DNA of 64,000 nt, from assembly GCF_041053055.1 (NCBI RefSeq), contig NZ_CP163443.1:3162001-3226000 (forward strand). Direction: 5' to 3'. Below, piece by piece: positions 49,272 through 58,455 of the stretch. This stretch comes from Streptomyces sp. R41 (GTDB lineage Bacteria; Actinomycetota; Actinomycetes; Streptomycetales; Streptomycetaceae). A model generated the notes under the pieces. That model was given only the letters and a program-made list of their open reading frames with translations, was not told the origin of the DNA and ran no database searches. How positions within the stretch are numbered: the stretch's first letter is position 1; every line of letters begins with the position of its first letter. The position numbers and the translations under genes were made by a program.

Positions 49272-51212
49272 ATGAGATCCAACCGCGCCATAGCGCGCGC
49301 CGGAGTGAGCATGGCAGCGACACTGCCCCTGCTCGCCGGCGCGCTGGCGCTCGGCATACCCGCGGCCCACGCCGCGGACGGCCCGAGCCGGGACACCCTT
49401 ACGGGCACCAAGCCCGCGTGGGCCACGGCCAAGGCCGACAAGGGCGCCACGTCCGACAGCTCCCAGGTCTCCGCCCGGGTCTACCTCGCCGGCCGGGACG
49501 CCTCCGGTCTGGCGGCGTACGCCAAGGCCGTGTCCGACCCGCACTCGGCGTCGTACGGCAAGTACTTGAGTGCCAAGAAGACGCAAGCGCGCTTCGGCGC
49601 CACGAAGGCTCAGGTCGCCGCGGTGACCTCGTGGCTGAAGTCGGCCGGCCTGAAGGTCACCGGCACCACGCAGCACTACATCTCCGTGACCGGTGATGTC
49701 GCCGCCGCCGAGAAGGCGTTCGGCACCCAGCTGCACAACTACACCAAGGGCAACAAGACCTACCGGGCGCCGTCGAAGACGGCCTCCGCGCCGGCCGCCC
49801 TGAACGGCGCCGTCCTGACCGTCACCGGTCTGGACAACGCCCCGCACAAGGCGACGCACAGCGACCAGCTGCCGCCTCCGGACGCGGTGTTCAAGAACTC
49901 CGGGCCGTTCTCCTCGTACTACGGCTCGAACATCGCGAGCACCCTGCCGGACGCCTACGGCTCGAAGATCCCGTACGCGGTCAAGGGCTACACGGGCAAG
50001 CAGCTGCGCGCCGCGTACGGCGCGGGCACGCGCACCGGCAAGGGTGTACGGGTCGCCATCACCGACGCGTACGCCTCGCCGACCATCGCCTTCGACGCGC
50101 AGACCTACGCGGGCAAGCACGGTGACGCGGCGTACACCAGCGGCCAGTTGCGCCAGGTGCTGCCGAAGAACTACACGAAGACCAAGGAGTGCGGGGCGGC
50201 CGGCTGGTACGGCGAGGAGACCCTCGACGTCGAGGCCGTGCACGCGGTCGCGCCGGGCGCGAGCATCACCTACGTGGGTGCCGCCTCCTGCTACGACGAC
50301 GATCTGCTCGACTCGCTCAGCAAGATCGTCGACGGGCATCTGGCCGACATCGTCTCCAACTCGTGGGGCGACATCGAGGCCAACCAGACGCCGGATCTCG
50401 CGGCCGCCTACGACCAGGTCTTCCAGTTCGGCGCGGTCGAGGGCATCGGCTTCTACTTCTCCTCCGGCGACAACGGCGACGAGGTCGCCAACACCGGTAC
50501 GAAGCAGGTCGACACCCCGGCCAACTCGGCGTGGGTGACGGCGGTCGGCGGTACGTCGCTGGCGGTCGGCAAGGACGACAAGTACCTGTTCGAGACCGGC
50601 TGGGGCACCGAGAAGGCCGTGCTGTCCGACGACGGCAAGAGCTGGACGAACTTCCCCGGCGCGTTCACCTCGGGTGCGGGCGGTGGCACCAGCAAGACGG
50701 TCGCCGAGCCCTTCTACCAGAAGGGCGTCGTCCCGAACGCGCTCGCCACGGCCAACAGCGCCGCCGGCAACCGGGTCGTCCCGGACATCTCCGCGATCGC
50801 CGACCCGAACACCGGTTTCAAGGTCGGCCAGACGCAGACCTTCCCGGACGGGACGGAGCAGTACAGCGAGTACCGGATCGGCGGCACCTCGCTCGCCGCG
50901 CCGGTGATCGCGGCCGTCCAGGCTCTGGCCCAGGAGGCGCGCGGCGGCAAGGCGATCGGCTTCGCCAACCCCGCCATCTACGCCAAGTACGGCTCGAAGG
51001 CGTACCACGACGTCACGGACAACCCCACGGGGTCCGGGCTCGCCGTGGCGCGTGTCGACTTCGCGAACGGCTACGACGCGGCTGACGGTGTCATCACCTC
51101 CGTCCGCAGCCTCGGCAAGGACAGCTCCCTGCAGGCCGTGAAGGGCTACGACGACGTCACCGGCGTGGGCTCCCCCGCCCCGGGCTACGTCGACTCGTAC
51201 GGCCGTCACTGA
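49272..51212 (+). CDS. Secreted sedolisin (S53) serine-carboxyl peptidase
   Basis: 646 residues. The signal peptide MRSNRAIARAGVSMAATLPL ends near AHAA. An N-terminal pro-domain (about 60-195) carries PHSASYGKYLS. The catalytic domain has Glu315 and Asp319 in GEETLDVEAVHAVAPG, SSGDNGD as oxyanion region and Ser540 in GGTSLAAP, giving the Glu-Asp-Ser triad of kumamolisin-like acid peptidases. A calcium site near the end is suggested by YDAADGVITS and DDVTGVGSP. It should be autoprocessed outside the cell. Confidence 0.95.
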   Translation: MRSNRAIARAGVSMAATLPLLAGALALGIPAAHAADGPSRDTLTGTKPAWATAKADKGATSDSSQVSARVYLAGRDASGLAAYAKAVSDPHSASYGKYLSAKKTQARFGATKAQVAAVTSWLKSAGLKVTGTTQHYISVTGDVAAAEKAFGTQLHNYTKGNKTYRAPSKTASAPAALNGAVLTVTGLDNAPHKATHSDQLPPPDAVFKNSGPFSSYYGSNIASTLPDAYGSKIPYAVKGYTGKQLRAAYGAGTRTGKGVRVAITDAYASPTIAFDAQTYAGKHGDAAYTSGQLRQVLPKNYTKTKECGAAGWYGEETLDVEAVHAVAPGASITYVGAASCYDDDLLDSLSKIVDGHLADIVSNSWGDIEANQTPDLAAAYDQVFQFGAVEGIGFYFSSGDNGDEVANTGTKQVDTPANSAWVTAVGGTSLAVGKDDKYLFETGWGTEKAVLSDDGKSWTNFPGAFTSGAGGGTSKTVAEPFYQKGVVPNALATANSAAGNRVVPDISAIADPNTGFKVGQTQTFPDGTEQYSEYRIGGTSLAAPVIAAVQALAQEARGGKAIGFANPAIYAKYGSKAYHDVTDNPTGSGLAVARVDFANGYDAADGVITSVRSLGKDSSLQAVKGYDDVTGVGSPAPGYVDSYGRH

Positions 51213-51229
51213 CGCCCCGTCACGACGGA

Positions 51230-51264
51230 TACGCCCGCCCCTCGTTGGCTGAGGGGCGGGCGTA
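51230..51264. terminator. Hairpin after the sedolisin gene
   Basis: TACGCCCGCCCCTC and its exact complement form a 14-bp stem with a 7-nt loop, 17 nt after the stop. Confidence 0.85.
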
Positions 51265-51286
51265 CGTGCGTCCGGTGGCAGGTGTG

Positions 51287-51472
51287 GGTTTTCTCGCCCC
51301 CTCCGCCCCTGCCCGTCCCGACCAGCCTTTCGGCTGCGGGTGCGTGGGGTTGTTCGCGCAGTTCCCCGCGCCCCTTTTCAGGGGCGCGGGGAACTGCGCA
51401 ATCTTTTAGCGGGGGTCTGGGGGCGCAGCCCCCAGGGACGGGACGGGCAGGGGCGGAGGGGGCGAGAAACCC
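51287..51472. repeat. GC-rich inverted-repeat element, copy 1
   Basis: The outer arms begin TTTTCTCGCCCCCTCCGCCC and end with its near complement (GGGCGGAGGGGGCGAGAAA). Inside, GCGCAGTTCCCCGCGCCCCT at about 51356-51375 is followed after 4 nt by its exact complement, a 20-bp stem. Related copies are at 55572 and 61942. It sits between the convergent protease and nadE genes. Confidence 0.85.
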
Positions 51473-51486
51473 CGCCCCGCCGGCCG

Positions 51487-53241
51487 CTACGCGTGTTCGC
51501 GCCAGCGGTTGGTGATCGGAAGGCGCCGGTCCTTGCCGAAGCCCTTCGCGGAGATCTTGGTACCCGGCGGGTACTGCCGCCGCTTGTACTCCGCCGTGTC
51601 GACCATACGAAGCGTCTTCACCACGAGCCCCCGCTCGAACCCGGCGGCGACAATGGAATCCGCCCCCTCGTCCCGGTCGACGTACCGTTCGAGGATCGCG
51701 TCCAGGACGGGATAGTCCGGGAGCGAGTCCGTGTCGACCTGATCGGGCCGCAGCTCCGCACTCGGCGGCTTGACGATCGAGTTCTCCGGGATCGGCGGCG
51801 TCTGCCCCCGCTCCACCGCCGCCCGGTTCCGCCACTCCGCCAGCCGGAAGATCGACGTCTTGTACACGTCCTTGATGGGCCCGTACGCCCCCACCGAATC
51901 GCCGTAGAGCGTCGAGTACCCCACGGCAAGCTCCGACTTGTTGCCGGGCGCCAGCACGATGTGCCCCTCCTGGTTGGAGATGGCCATCAGCATCGTGCCC
52001 CGCAGCCGGGACTGAAGGTTCTCCTCGGCCAGCCCCGTCAGCCCCAGTGACGACATATAGGCGTCGAACATCGGCTCGATCGGCACGGTCCGGAAGTTCA
52101 GCCCGGTCCGCCGCGCCAGCTCCGCCGCGTCCCCCTTGGAGTGGTCGGACGAGTACTTCGACGGCATTGAGACGCCGTACACGTTCTGCGCGCCGAGCGC
52201 GTCACACGCGATGGCGGCCACCAACGCCGAGTCGATACCGCCCGACAGCCCGATCAGCACCGACCGGAACCCGTTCTTCGCCGCGTACGCCCGCAGGCCG
52301 ACCACCAAGGCCGAGTAGACCTCCTCGTCGTCGTCGAGCCGCTCCGCGTACCCCCCGGCGAGCTCCGCCTCGTAGGCGGGCAGAGGCTCCTCGGAGAGCA
52401 CGAGCCGCTCGATCCGCAGCCCGTCGTCGACGACACCCGTCACGGGCTCGGCGGCCCCGGCCGGCAGATCCAGGTCCAGTACGACGCACCCCTCGGCGAA
52501 CTGCGGCGCCCGCGCGACGACTTCACCGTCCCGGTCGACCACGATCGAGTCCCCGTCGAAGACCAGCTCGTCCTGCCCGCCGATCATGGCGAGGTAGGCG
52601 GTGGTGCACCCGGCCTCCTGGGCCCGCTTCCGGACCAGTTCGAGGCGGGTGTCGTCCTTGTCGCGCTCGTACGGAGAGGCGTTGATGGACAGCAGCAGCC
52701 CGGCCCCGGCGGAACGGGCGGCCGGTACGCGCCCGCCGTCCTGCCAGAGGTCCTCGCAGATGGCGAGGGCGACATCGACCCCGTGCACCCGCACGACCGG
52801 CATGGTGTCGCCGGGCACGAAGTACCGGAACTCGTCGAACACGCCGTAGTTGGGGAGGTGGTGCTTGGCGAAGGTCAGCGCCACCCGGCCTCCGTACAGC
52901 ACCGCGGCGGCGTTCTGCGGGGCGCCGGCCGGCTGCCCGTACTTCGGCTGCGCGGTCTCGGACCGGTCGAGGTAGCCGACGATCACCGGCAGCTCCCCGA
53001 AGCCCTCGTCGGCGAGCCGGGCGGCCAGCGAGCGCAGCGCCGCGCGGGAGGCCTCGACGAAGGACGGCCGCAGGGCGAGGTCCTCCACGGGATACCCGGT
53101 TAGCACCATCTCGGGGAACGCCACCAGATGCGCTCCCTGCTCGGCGGAGTGCCGGGTCCAACGGAGGATCGCCTCGGCGTTGCCGGCGAGATCGCCGACG
53201 GTCGAGTCGATCTGATTCAGGGCGAGGCGTAGTTGAGGCAC
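51487..53241 (-). CDS. nadE: Glutamine-dependent NAD+ synthetase
   Basis: 584 residues from the GTG at 53241. The N-terminal nitrilase-type amidase has the Glu in VAFPEM, Lys in FAKHHLPNYG and Cys in AICEDLW; it frees ammonia from glutamine. The C-terminal synthetase has the ATP-pyrophosphatase loop LSGGIDSALVAA and APGNKSELAVGYSTLYGD. It makes NAD from deamido-NAD in the last step of NAD synthesis. A -10-like TACACT 6 nt upstream of the GTG and no Shine-Dalgarno suggest a leaderless mRNA. Confidence 0.96.
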   Translation of the reverse strand: MPQLRLALNQIDSTVGDLAGNAEAILRWTRHSAEQGAHLVAFPEMVLTGYPVEDLALRPSFVEASRAALRSLAARLADEGFGELPVIVGYLDRSETAQPKYGQPAGAPQNAAAVLYGGRVALTFAKHHLPNYGVFDEFRYFVPGDTMPVVRVHGVDVALAICEDLWQDGGRVPAARSAGAGLLLSINASPYERDKDDTRLELVRKRAQEAGCTTAYLAMIGGQDELVFDGDSIVVDRDGEVVARAPQFAEGCVVLDLDLPAGAAEPVTGVVDDGLRIERLVLSEEPLPAYEAELAGGYAERLDDDEEVYSALVVGLRAYAAKNGFRSVLIGLSGGIDSALVAAIACDALGAQNVYGVSMPSKYSSDHSKGDAAELARRTGLNFRTVPIEPMFDAYMSSLGLTGLAEENLQSRLRGTMLMAISNQEGHIVLAPGNKSELAVGYSTLYGDSVGAYGPIKDVYKTSIFRLAEWRNRAAVERGQTPPIPENSIVKPPSAELRPDQVDTDSLPDYPVLDAILERYVDRDEGADSIVAAGFERGLVVKTLRMVDTAEYKRRQYPPGTKISAKGFGKDRRLPITNRWREHA

Positions 53242-53349
53242 GGGCCCAGTGTAATCGTCAGAGCGACACAATGGGGTGTGGGGCGCCCCACGTGGAGACC
53301 CGCGTGGAGACGCCCCCGCCCTCAGGGCCTCAGGCCTGGATCCGGCGCC

Positions 53350-54975
53350 TCAGCTCCGGTAACCGAGCACGGTCATCATCCCCGCCTCCGAGTGGTACAC
53401 GTTGTGGCAGTGGATCATCCACAGCCCTGGATTGTCGGCGTCGAAGTCCACCGTCAGCGTCCCGTTCGGCAGCACGATCGCGGTGTCCTTGCGCGGGCCG
53501 CCCGCCACGTTGGCCAGGCCGAAGGTGTGCCCGTGCAGATGGACGGGGTGCCACATGCTCGTGGAGTTGGAGAACACGAGCCGCACCCGCTCCCCCGCCC
53601 GGACGGGATGCCGCTGATCCGCCCCGGCACGGTAGGGCTTCTTGTCGAAGGCCCAGTCGTACTTCTCCATCCCACCCGTGAGCTGCAGCTTCACCGTGCG
53701 GTCCGGCTCCTTCTCGGCCAGCGCCACCGACGCGTCGGCCCGCAGCTTGTCCGCGGTCAGCAGCCGCCCGTCGAGCTCCTTCGGCCGTACGGAGGCGTCG
53801 GGCGCCGTCCCTCCGCCCGTCCGCAGCAGCGCGTGCGCCGACGCCTTCTTGCCCTCGGCCAGCGCGGTCAGCGGGAAGACGCCGTCCTTGACGGTGACGA
53901 GGACGTCGTACCGCTCGCCCATGCCGAGCAGCAGCGCGTCCGTCTTCGCGTGCCGCACCGGAAAGCCGTCCGTGTGCGTCACCGTCATCTCGTGCCCGCC
54001 GAGGGCCACGCGGAAGGCGGTGTCGCCGCCCGCGTTGATGATCCGGATCCGGACGCGGTCCCCGGGGCGTGCCCGGAAGACCGAAGGCGCCGTCGCCGTA
54101 CGCCCATTGACCAGGTAGTACGGATACGCGACATCACCGGCGTCGCCGCCCAGCAGTTCGCTCTCGGAGCCCATCAGCATCCGGGAGGGACCGGCCGAGG
54201 GCGACTCCTGAACCCGCATGGACATGTTGGACATGTCATGCCCGGAGTGATCCATGCCCCCGTCGTCACCCATGTCCATGCCCATGCCGCCGCTCAGCTG
54301 CTTGAGCACGGCGTCAGGGGTGGACCCGTCCACCCCGTCGACCCAGTCGTCGAGGACGACCACCCACTCCTTGTCGTACGACAGGGGCTCCTTGGGGTCC
54401 TCCACGATCAGCGGGGCGTACAGACCGCGGTCCTGCTGAGTGCCCGCGTGCGGGTGGAACCAGTACGTCCCCGCGTGCGGCACGGCGAAGCGGTAGGTGA
54501 AGTCCGCTCCCGGCTTGATGGCCCGCTGGGTGAGGTCGGGTACACCGTCCATGTCGTTGCGCAGGGCGATCCCGTGCCAGTGCAGGGACGTGGCCTCCGG
54601 GAGATGGTTGGCGAGCGTGAGGGCGAGGGTGTCCCCCGCGGTGACGCGGACCGCCTCGCCGGGCAGGTCGCCGCCGTACGCCCAGGACTTGACCGTACGA
54701 CCGCCGAGGTCGAGGGCGGTCTCGGCGGCGGTGAGCCGCACCTTCCGGACGGGGCCGCCAGAGCCCCGCTGCTCCTCGGCGGCGGCGACTTCGCGACCCG
54801 CTGGGTCGACGTAACCCTTCGGGCCGCCGGTGGACCCGCTTCCCCCGTGGCCCGTGTGACCGGCCCCCGAGCAGGCGGACAGAATGCCCGTCCCGGCGAC
54901 GGCGACCGCCGCGCCGAGGACGGTGCGGCGAGTGGGAGTGCGCGGCTCTGTGGTGCGCATGGCTGTGGTGCGCAT
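53350..54975 (-). CDS. Multicopper oxidase, probable Tat-exported lipoprotein
   Basis: 541 residues from the ATG at 54975. The N-terminus has the twin-arginine signal TRRTVLGAAVAVAGTGILSA followed by a lipobox Cys. Copper ligands are visible in all four blocks: SLHWHGI, WFHPHAG, HPVHLHGHTFG and IHCHNVYHSEAGM (type-1 site). A Met/His-rich insert, GMGMDMGDDGGMDHSGHDMS, resembles copper-binding loops of CueO-type cuprous oxidases. It would oxidise Cu(I) at the cell surface. It is preceded on the same strand by a DUF6153 gene, which suggests a copper-handling unit. Confidence 0.93.
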   Translation of the reverse strand: MRTTAMRTTEPRTPTRRTVLGAAVAVAGTGILSACSGAGHTGHGGSGSTGGPKGYVDPAGREVAAAEEQRGSGGPVRKVRLTAAETALDLGGRTVKSWAYGGDLPGEAVRVTAGDTLALTLANHLPEATSLHWHGIALRNDMDGVPDLTQRAIKPGADFTYRFAVPHAGTYWFHPHAGTQQDRGLYAPLIVEDPKEPLSYDKEWVVVLDDWVDGVDGSTPDAVLKQLSGGMGMDMGDDGGMDHSGHDMSNMSMRVQESPSAGPSRMLMGSESELLGGDAGDVAYPYYLVNGRTATAPSVFRARPGDRVRIRIINAGGDTAFRVALGGHEMTVTHTDGFPVRHAKTDALLLGMGERYDVLVTVKDGVFPLTALAEGKKASAHALLRTGGGTAPDASVRPKELDGRLLTADKLRADASVALAEKEPDRTVKLQLTGGMEKYDWAFDKKPYRAGADQRHPVRAGERVRLVFSNSTSMWHPVHLHGHTFGLANVAGGPRKDTAIVLPNGTLTVDFDADNPGLWMIHCHNVYHSEAGMMTVLGYRS

Positions 54976-55102
54976 GGCTGAGTAACACCTCGTCGTGGTG
55001 ATGGTGCGTGCGGATGGGCGCGTCCGCTGCTTCTGGTACACCGCTCGACGCCCGGAGGTTCCCACCTCCGAACGGGCAGCCCGAAGCAGCCGGTGCGCCG
55101 GC

Positions 55103-55540
55103 CTAAATGCGCAGCACCGACAGACGAGAGAGAAGGGTTATTTGCGGGGGCGGGTTGGGCCACAGGGCCTGCAGCAGCCGTGCGCGCGTGGGCGGCGTGG
55201 CGCCGCTCGCGCACGGGGTGCCCAGCGCCGCCGCGAGCAGCAGGACGAGGGTGGCGCCGCCGAGTACGGCGAGGCAGACGGACAGTGGGTCCATGCCGTT
55301 CATGGGTGGCATGTCGGCGTTCATCGACGCGCCCGTCGTGTGCTCCTGCGCGTGGCCCGGCGTGGAGGACATGGCCTGCGCCATGGCGTACGAGGAGTGC
55401 CCGGAGCCCTCGTGGGAGGAGTACCCGGAGCTCCGGTCCGAGCCGTGCCCGGACGGATGCCCCAGCGTGTGCATCGTCACGATCCCGAGGAGCAGCGCGG
55501 CAAACAGCAACACCTCACGCGCCCGGCTCCTCGTCACCAT
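55103..55540 (-). CDS. DUF6153-type His/Met-rich membrane protein
   Basis: 145 residues from the ATG at 55540. Two membrane segments (EVLLFAALLLGIVTMHTLGH and VCLAVLGGATLVLLLAAALG) bracket a loop rich in His, Met, Ser and Gly (GHPSGHGSDRSS, MNADMPPMNGMDP), which could bind copper. It lies 127 nt upstream of the multicopper oxidase gene on the same strand. Function unknown. Confidence 0.75.
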   Translation of the reverse strand: MVTRSRAREVLLFAALLLGIVTMHTLGHPSGHGSDRSSGYSSHEGSGHSSYAMAQAMSSTPGHAQEHTTGASMNADMPPMNGMDPLSVCLAVLGGATLVLLLAAALGTPCASGATPPTRARLLQALWPNPPPQITLLSRLSVLRI

Positions 55541-55571
55541 GCCCTGCACCCTACCCCTACCGGGTATCGGG

Positions 55572-55747
55572 GGTGCGGGTGGGGAGTTTTTCGCCCCCTC
55601 CGCCCCTGCCCGTCCCGACCAGCCTTTCGGCTGCGGGTGCGTGGGGGCTGGTCGCGCAGTTCCCCGCGCCCCTTACGGGGCGCTCCTGGGCCCCCAGGGA
55701 CGGGAATGGGCAGGGGCGGAGGGGGCGAAAACAACCCCACCCGCACC
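55572..55747. repeat. GC-rich inverted-repeat element, copy 2
   Basis: The arms TTTTTCGCCCCCTCCGCCCC and its complement GGGGCGGAGGGGGCGAAAA enclose CAGTTCCCCGCGCCCC and a G/C-rich centre as in copy 1, with the flanks extended by GTGCGGGTGGGG / CCCCACCCGCAC. It lies between the DUF6153 and MFS genes. Confidence 0.85.
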
Positions 55748-55756
55748 CCAAACCCG

Positions 55757-56980
55757 TCAGTGATCCACCCGCTCCGCATGCGGCGGAACGTGCGCGGCAA
55801 CAAGCCGCCCCGAGCCGCCCGCAACGCCACCGGCCCGACGCCGGTCGACGCTGTACGCGGCACCGGCCACCGCAAGGCCGAGCACCGCAAGCCCCGCCCC
55901 CGCGACCGCCGGAGACGTCGCCCCGAAGCCCGCGGCCAGAGCGAGCCCCCCGATCCACGCACCACCGGCGTTCGCGAGGTTGAACGCCGCCTGGTTGGCG
56001 GAGGACGCGAGGGACGGCGCGGCGGAGGCCTTCTCCATGACCATCAGCTGGAGCGGCGAGCCGGTGATGAAGGCGGCCATGCCGAGAAGGGTGACCGCGA
56101 CGGCCGCGCTCCACTGGGCGGCCATGAGGACGGGGAAGAGCGCGAGGACCGCCACAAGGGACACCAGGCCACCGAAGAGGGTGCCGCGCAGGGAGTGGTC
56201 CGCGAGGCGCCCGCCCACCAGGTTGCCCGCGGTCGCACCGACGCCGAAGAGGGCCAGCAGCAACGTCACGCTGCCGTCGGCGTACCCGGCCGACTCCGTG
56301 AGCATCGGCGTGATGTAGCTGTACGCGGAGAAGAGCGCGCCGAAGCCCGCCACGGTCGTACCCAGGGCCAGCCAGACCGGGAGGGAGCGCAGGGCGGCGA
56401 GTTCGCCGCGCAGGCCCCCGGCGGGGGCATGTGTGTGATCACGCGGGATCAGGAGCGCGAGCGAGGCGATGGCGGCCACGCCGATCGCGCTCACACCCAG
56501 GAACGTGGCACGCCAGCCCAGGTGCTGGCCCATGAGCGTCGCGACCGGCACACCGGCGATGTTCGCGACCGTCAGGCCGAGGAACATCAGCGAGACGGAG
56601 CGCGCCTTGCGCTCGGGGGCGACGAGGTTCGTGGCGACGACGGCGCCGACGCCGAAGAACGCGCCGTGCGGCAGCCCGCTGAGGAACCGGGCGGCCAGCA
56701 GCCAGTGGTAGTCGGGGGCGAAGGCGGAGAGCGCGTTGCCCGCCACGAAGAGGCCCATCAGGGCGATCAGGACCTTGCGGCGCGACATGCGGGCGGTGGC
56801 GGCGGCGAGCAGCGGGGCGCCGATCACGACGCCCAGGGCGTAGGCCGAGACCAGGTGGCCCGCGGCGGGGATGGATATGCGCAGGTCGTTCGCGACGTCG
56901 GGCAGCAGGCCCATCATCACGAACTCGGTGGTGCCGATGCCGAAGGCGCCCACGGCGAGGGCGAGCAGGGCCAGGGGCAT
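55757..56980 (-). CDS. DHA1-type MFS exporter (AraJ/YdhP-like)
   Basis: 407 residues from the ATG at 56980 (GAAAGG 6 nt upstream). Twelve membrane segments start with LALLALAVGAFGIGTTEFVM, the hallmark of this group. RMSRRKVLIALMGLFVAGNA and RFLSGLPHGAFFGVGA follow, and the tail is basic. It should export drugs or sugars with protons. It stands alone, with no regulator gene beside it. Confidence 0.9.
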   Translation of the reverse strand: MPLALLALAVGAFGIGTTEFVMMGLLPDVANDLRISIPAAGHLVSAYALGVVIGAPLLAAATARMSRRKVLIALMGLFVAGNALSAFAPDYHWLLAARFLSGLPHGAFFGVGAVVATNLVAPERKARSVSLMFLGLTVANIAGVPVATLMGQHLGWRATFLGVSAIGVAAIASLALLIPRDHTHAPAGGLRGELAALRSLPVWLALGTTVAGFGALFSAYSYITPMLTESAGYADGSVTLLLALFGVGATAGNLVGGRLADHSLRGTLFGGLVSLVAVLALFPVLMAAQWSAAVAVTLLGMAAFITGSPLQLMVMEKASAAPSLASSANQAAFNLANAGGAWIGGLALAAGFGATSPAVAGAGLAVLGLAVAGAAYSVDRRRAGGVAGGSGRLVAAHVPPHAERVDH

Positions 56981-57184
56981 GAGGGGCCTTTCAGAGGAGC
57001 GGAGAGCGTGCGGCGGGGCGGGGACGAGCGGTTCCATGGGCGTACGGACGCGTCGGGAGGGCGTACACACGCGCATGGACGCGCCCGTGCACACCGATGT
57101 GCACGGGACGCGTGGGTCGAGCTGTGGGTTCAGCCGTAAGTTTAGCTGGGGAACAAACTCTCTCAGGCCCAGTATTCCAGGAGG

Positions 57185-58222
57185 TTAAGACGCGGTTGCG
57201 TCCACCTTGACGCGGGCCGCAATCGGAAGGTGATCGCTGCCGGTCTCGGGCAGGGTCCACGAGGTCTCCGGCTCGATGCCCTTGACCATGATCTGGTCGA
57301 TCCGGGCCATCGGGAACGACGCCGGCCAGCTGAACCCGAAGCCGCTGCCCGCCGCGCCCTGGGTGGAGCGCATCTGGGCGGTGACGGCGTTCAGCGCGCG
57401 GTCGTTCATCGTGCCGTTGAGGTCGCCGAGCAGGACGACCTTCTTCAGCGACTCACCGGCGATCGCCTCGCCCAGCGCGTCGGCGCTCTTGTCGCGCTGG
57501 CGGGCGGTGAACCCGGCCTCCAGCTTCACCCGCACCGAGGGCAGGTGGGCGACGTAGAAGGCGACCTGCCCGGCCGGCGTCGTCACCGTCGCCCGCATCG
57601 CGCGCGTCCAGCCCAGCTTGATGTCCACGGGCTGGGCGCCGGTCAGCGGGTACTTGCTCCACAGTCCGACGGTGCCCTGCACCGAGTGGTACTTGTACGT
57701 CGACGCGAGCGCCTTCTCGTACACCGGAACCGCCGAGGCCGTCAGCTCCTCCAGGGCCAGCACGTCGGCGCCGGACGCGGCCACGTCGCGGGCGGTGCCC
57801 GACGGGTCCGGGTTCTCGGCGTTGACGTTGTGCGTGGCGACGGTGAGGTCGCCGCCGCTGCCGGTCTTGTCGGTGAGCAGCCCGCCGAAGAGGTTCAGCC
57901 AGACGATCGCGGGCAGCAGCACCGCGATCAGGGCGCTCACAGACTTCCGTACGAAGGCGAGGATCACCAGGATCGGGACGAACAGGCCCAGCCAGGGCAG
58001 GAACGTCTCGGTGAGGCTGCCGAGGTTGCCGATGGTGTTCGGGATCTGCGCGTGCAGCAGCATCACCAGGGCGAGGATCACCGCGAGCGCGGCGAGGATC
58101 AGGCCGCGGCGCCAGATGCCGCGGTCACCGCGCCAGCCGTCGAGCAGGCGCCGAAGCCGGGACCCTCTGCGGTCCGGCTCCTGGCCGCCGCTGCCCGTCT
58201 CCGTCATATACGCCTGCGCCAT
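57185..58222 (-). CDS. Membrane-anchored endonuclease/exonuclease/phosphatase-fold protein
   Basis: 345 residues from the ATG at 58222. Three hydrophobic segments (LILAALAVILALVMLLHAQI, WLGLFVPILVILAFV, ALIAVLLPAIVWLNLFGGLL) precede an EEP domain with LTVATHNVN, LALEEL, VLLGDLNGT and GSDHLPIAARV, the Asn, Glu, Asp and His residues of the metal-dependent phosphodiesterase site. The catalytic domain probably faces outward, acting on lipids or nucleic acids. Confidence 0.9.
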   Translation of the reverse strand: MAQAYMTETGSGGQEPDRRGSRLRRLLDGWRGDRGIWRRGLILAALAVILALVMLLHAQIPNTIGNLGSLTETFLPWLGLFVPILVILAFVRKSVSALIAVLLPAIVWLNLFGGLLTDKTGSGGDLTVATHNVNAENPDPSGTARDVAASGADVLALEELTASAVPVYEKALASTYKYHSVQGTVGLWSKYPLTGAQPVDIKLGWTRAMRATVTTPAGQVAFYVAHLPSVRVKLEAGFTARQRDKSADALGEAIAGESLKKVVLLGDLNGTMNDRALNAVTAQMRSTQGAAGSGFGFSWPASFPMARIDQIMVKGIEPETSWTLPETGSDHLPIAARVKVDATAS

Positions 58223-58455
58223 ACCGTCGCCTCACAACCTGCCGTGCGCACCGTCTGCCCCTCGGCTACGACCCTAGGGGATGATCGGTGTCGTTCTCGC
58301 CGTCCCGTGACGGCCGTACGGGCAAGGGGACGTACAACTTCGTGTTCGGAGTTCCGAATACGGGCATGGAGCGCGCCCTCTGTGACGAAACGCGCACATT
58401 CGCCCCGTCAGAAACAAGCGAAACGGCCCGTCAGGAACACACAGGACCAAGGGAA

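Noticed and set aside
54995..57139. 714-codon plus-strand frame opposite the copper and MFS genes
   Set aside because: It crosses several minus-strand genes and a palindromic repeat, is rich in Arg/Gly/Glu, and shows no family motif.
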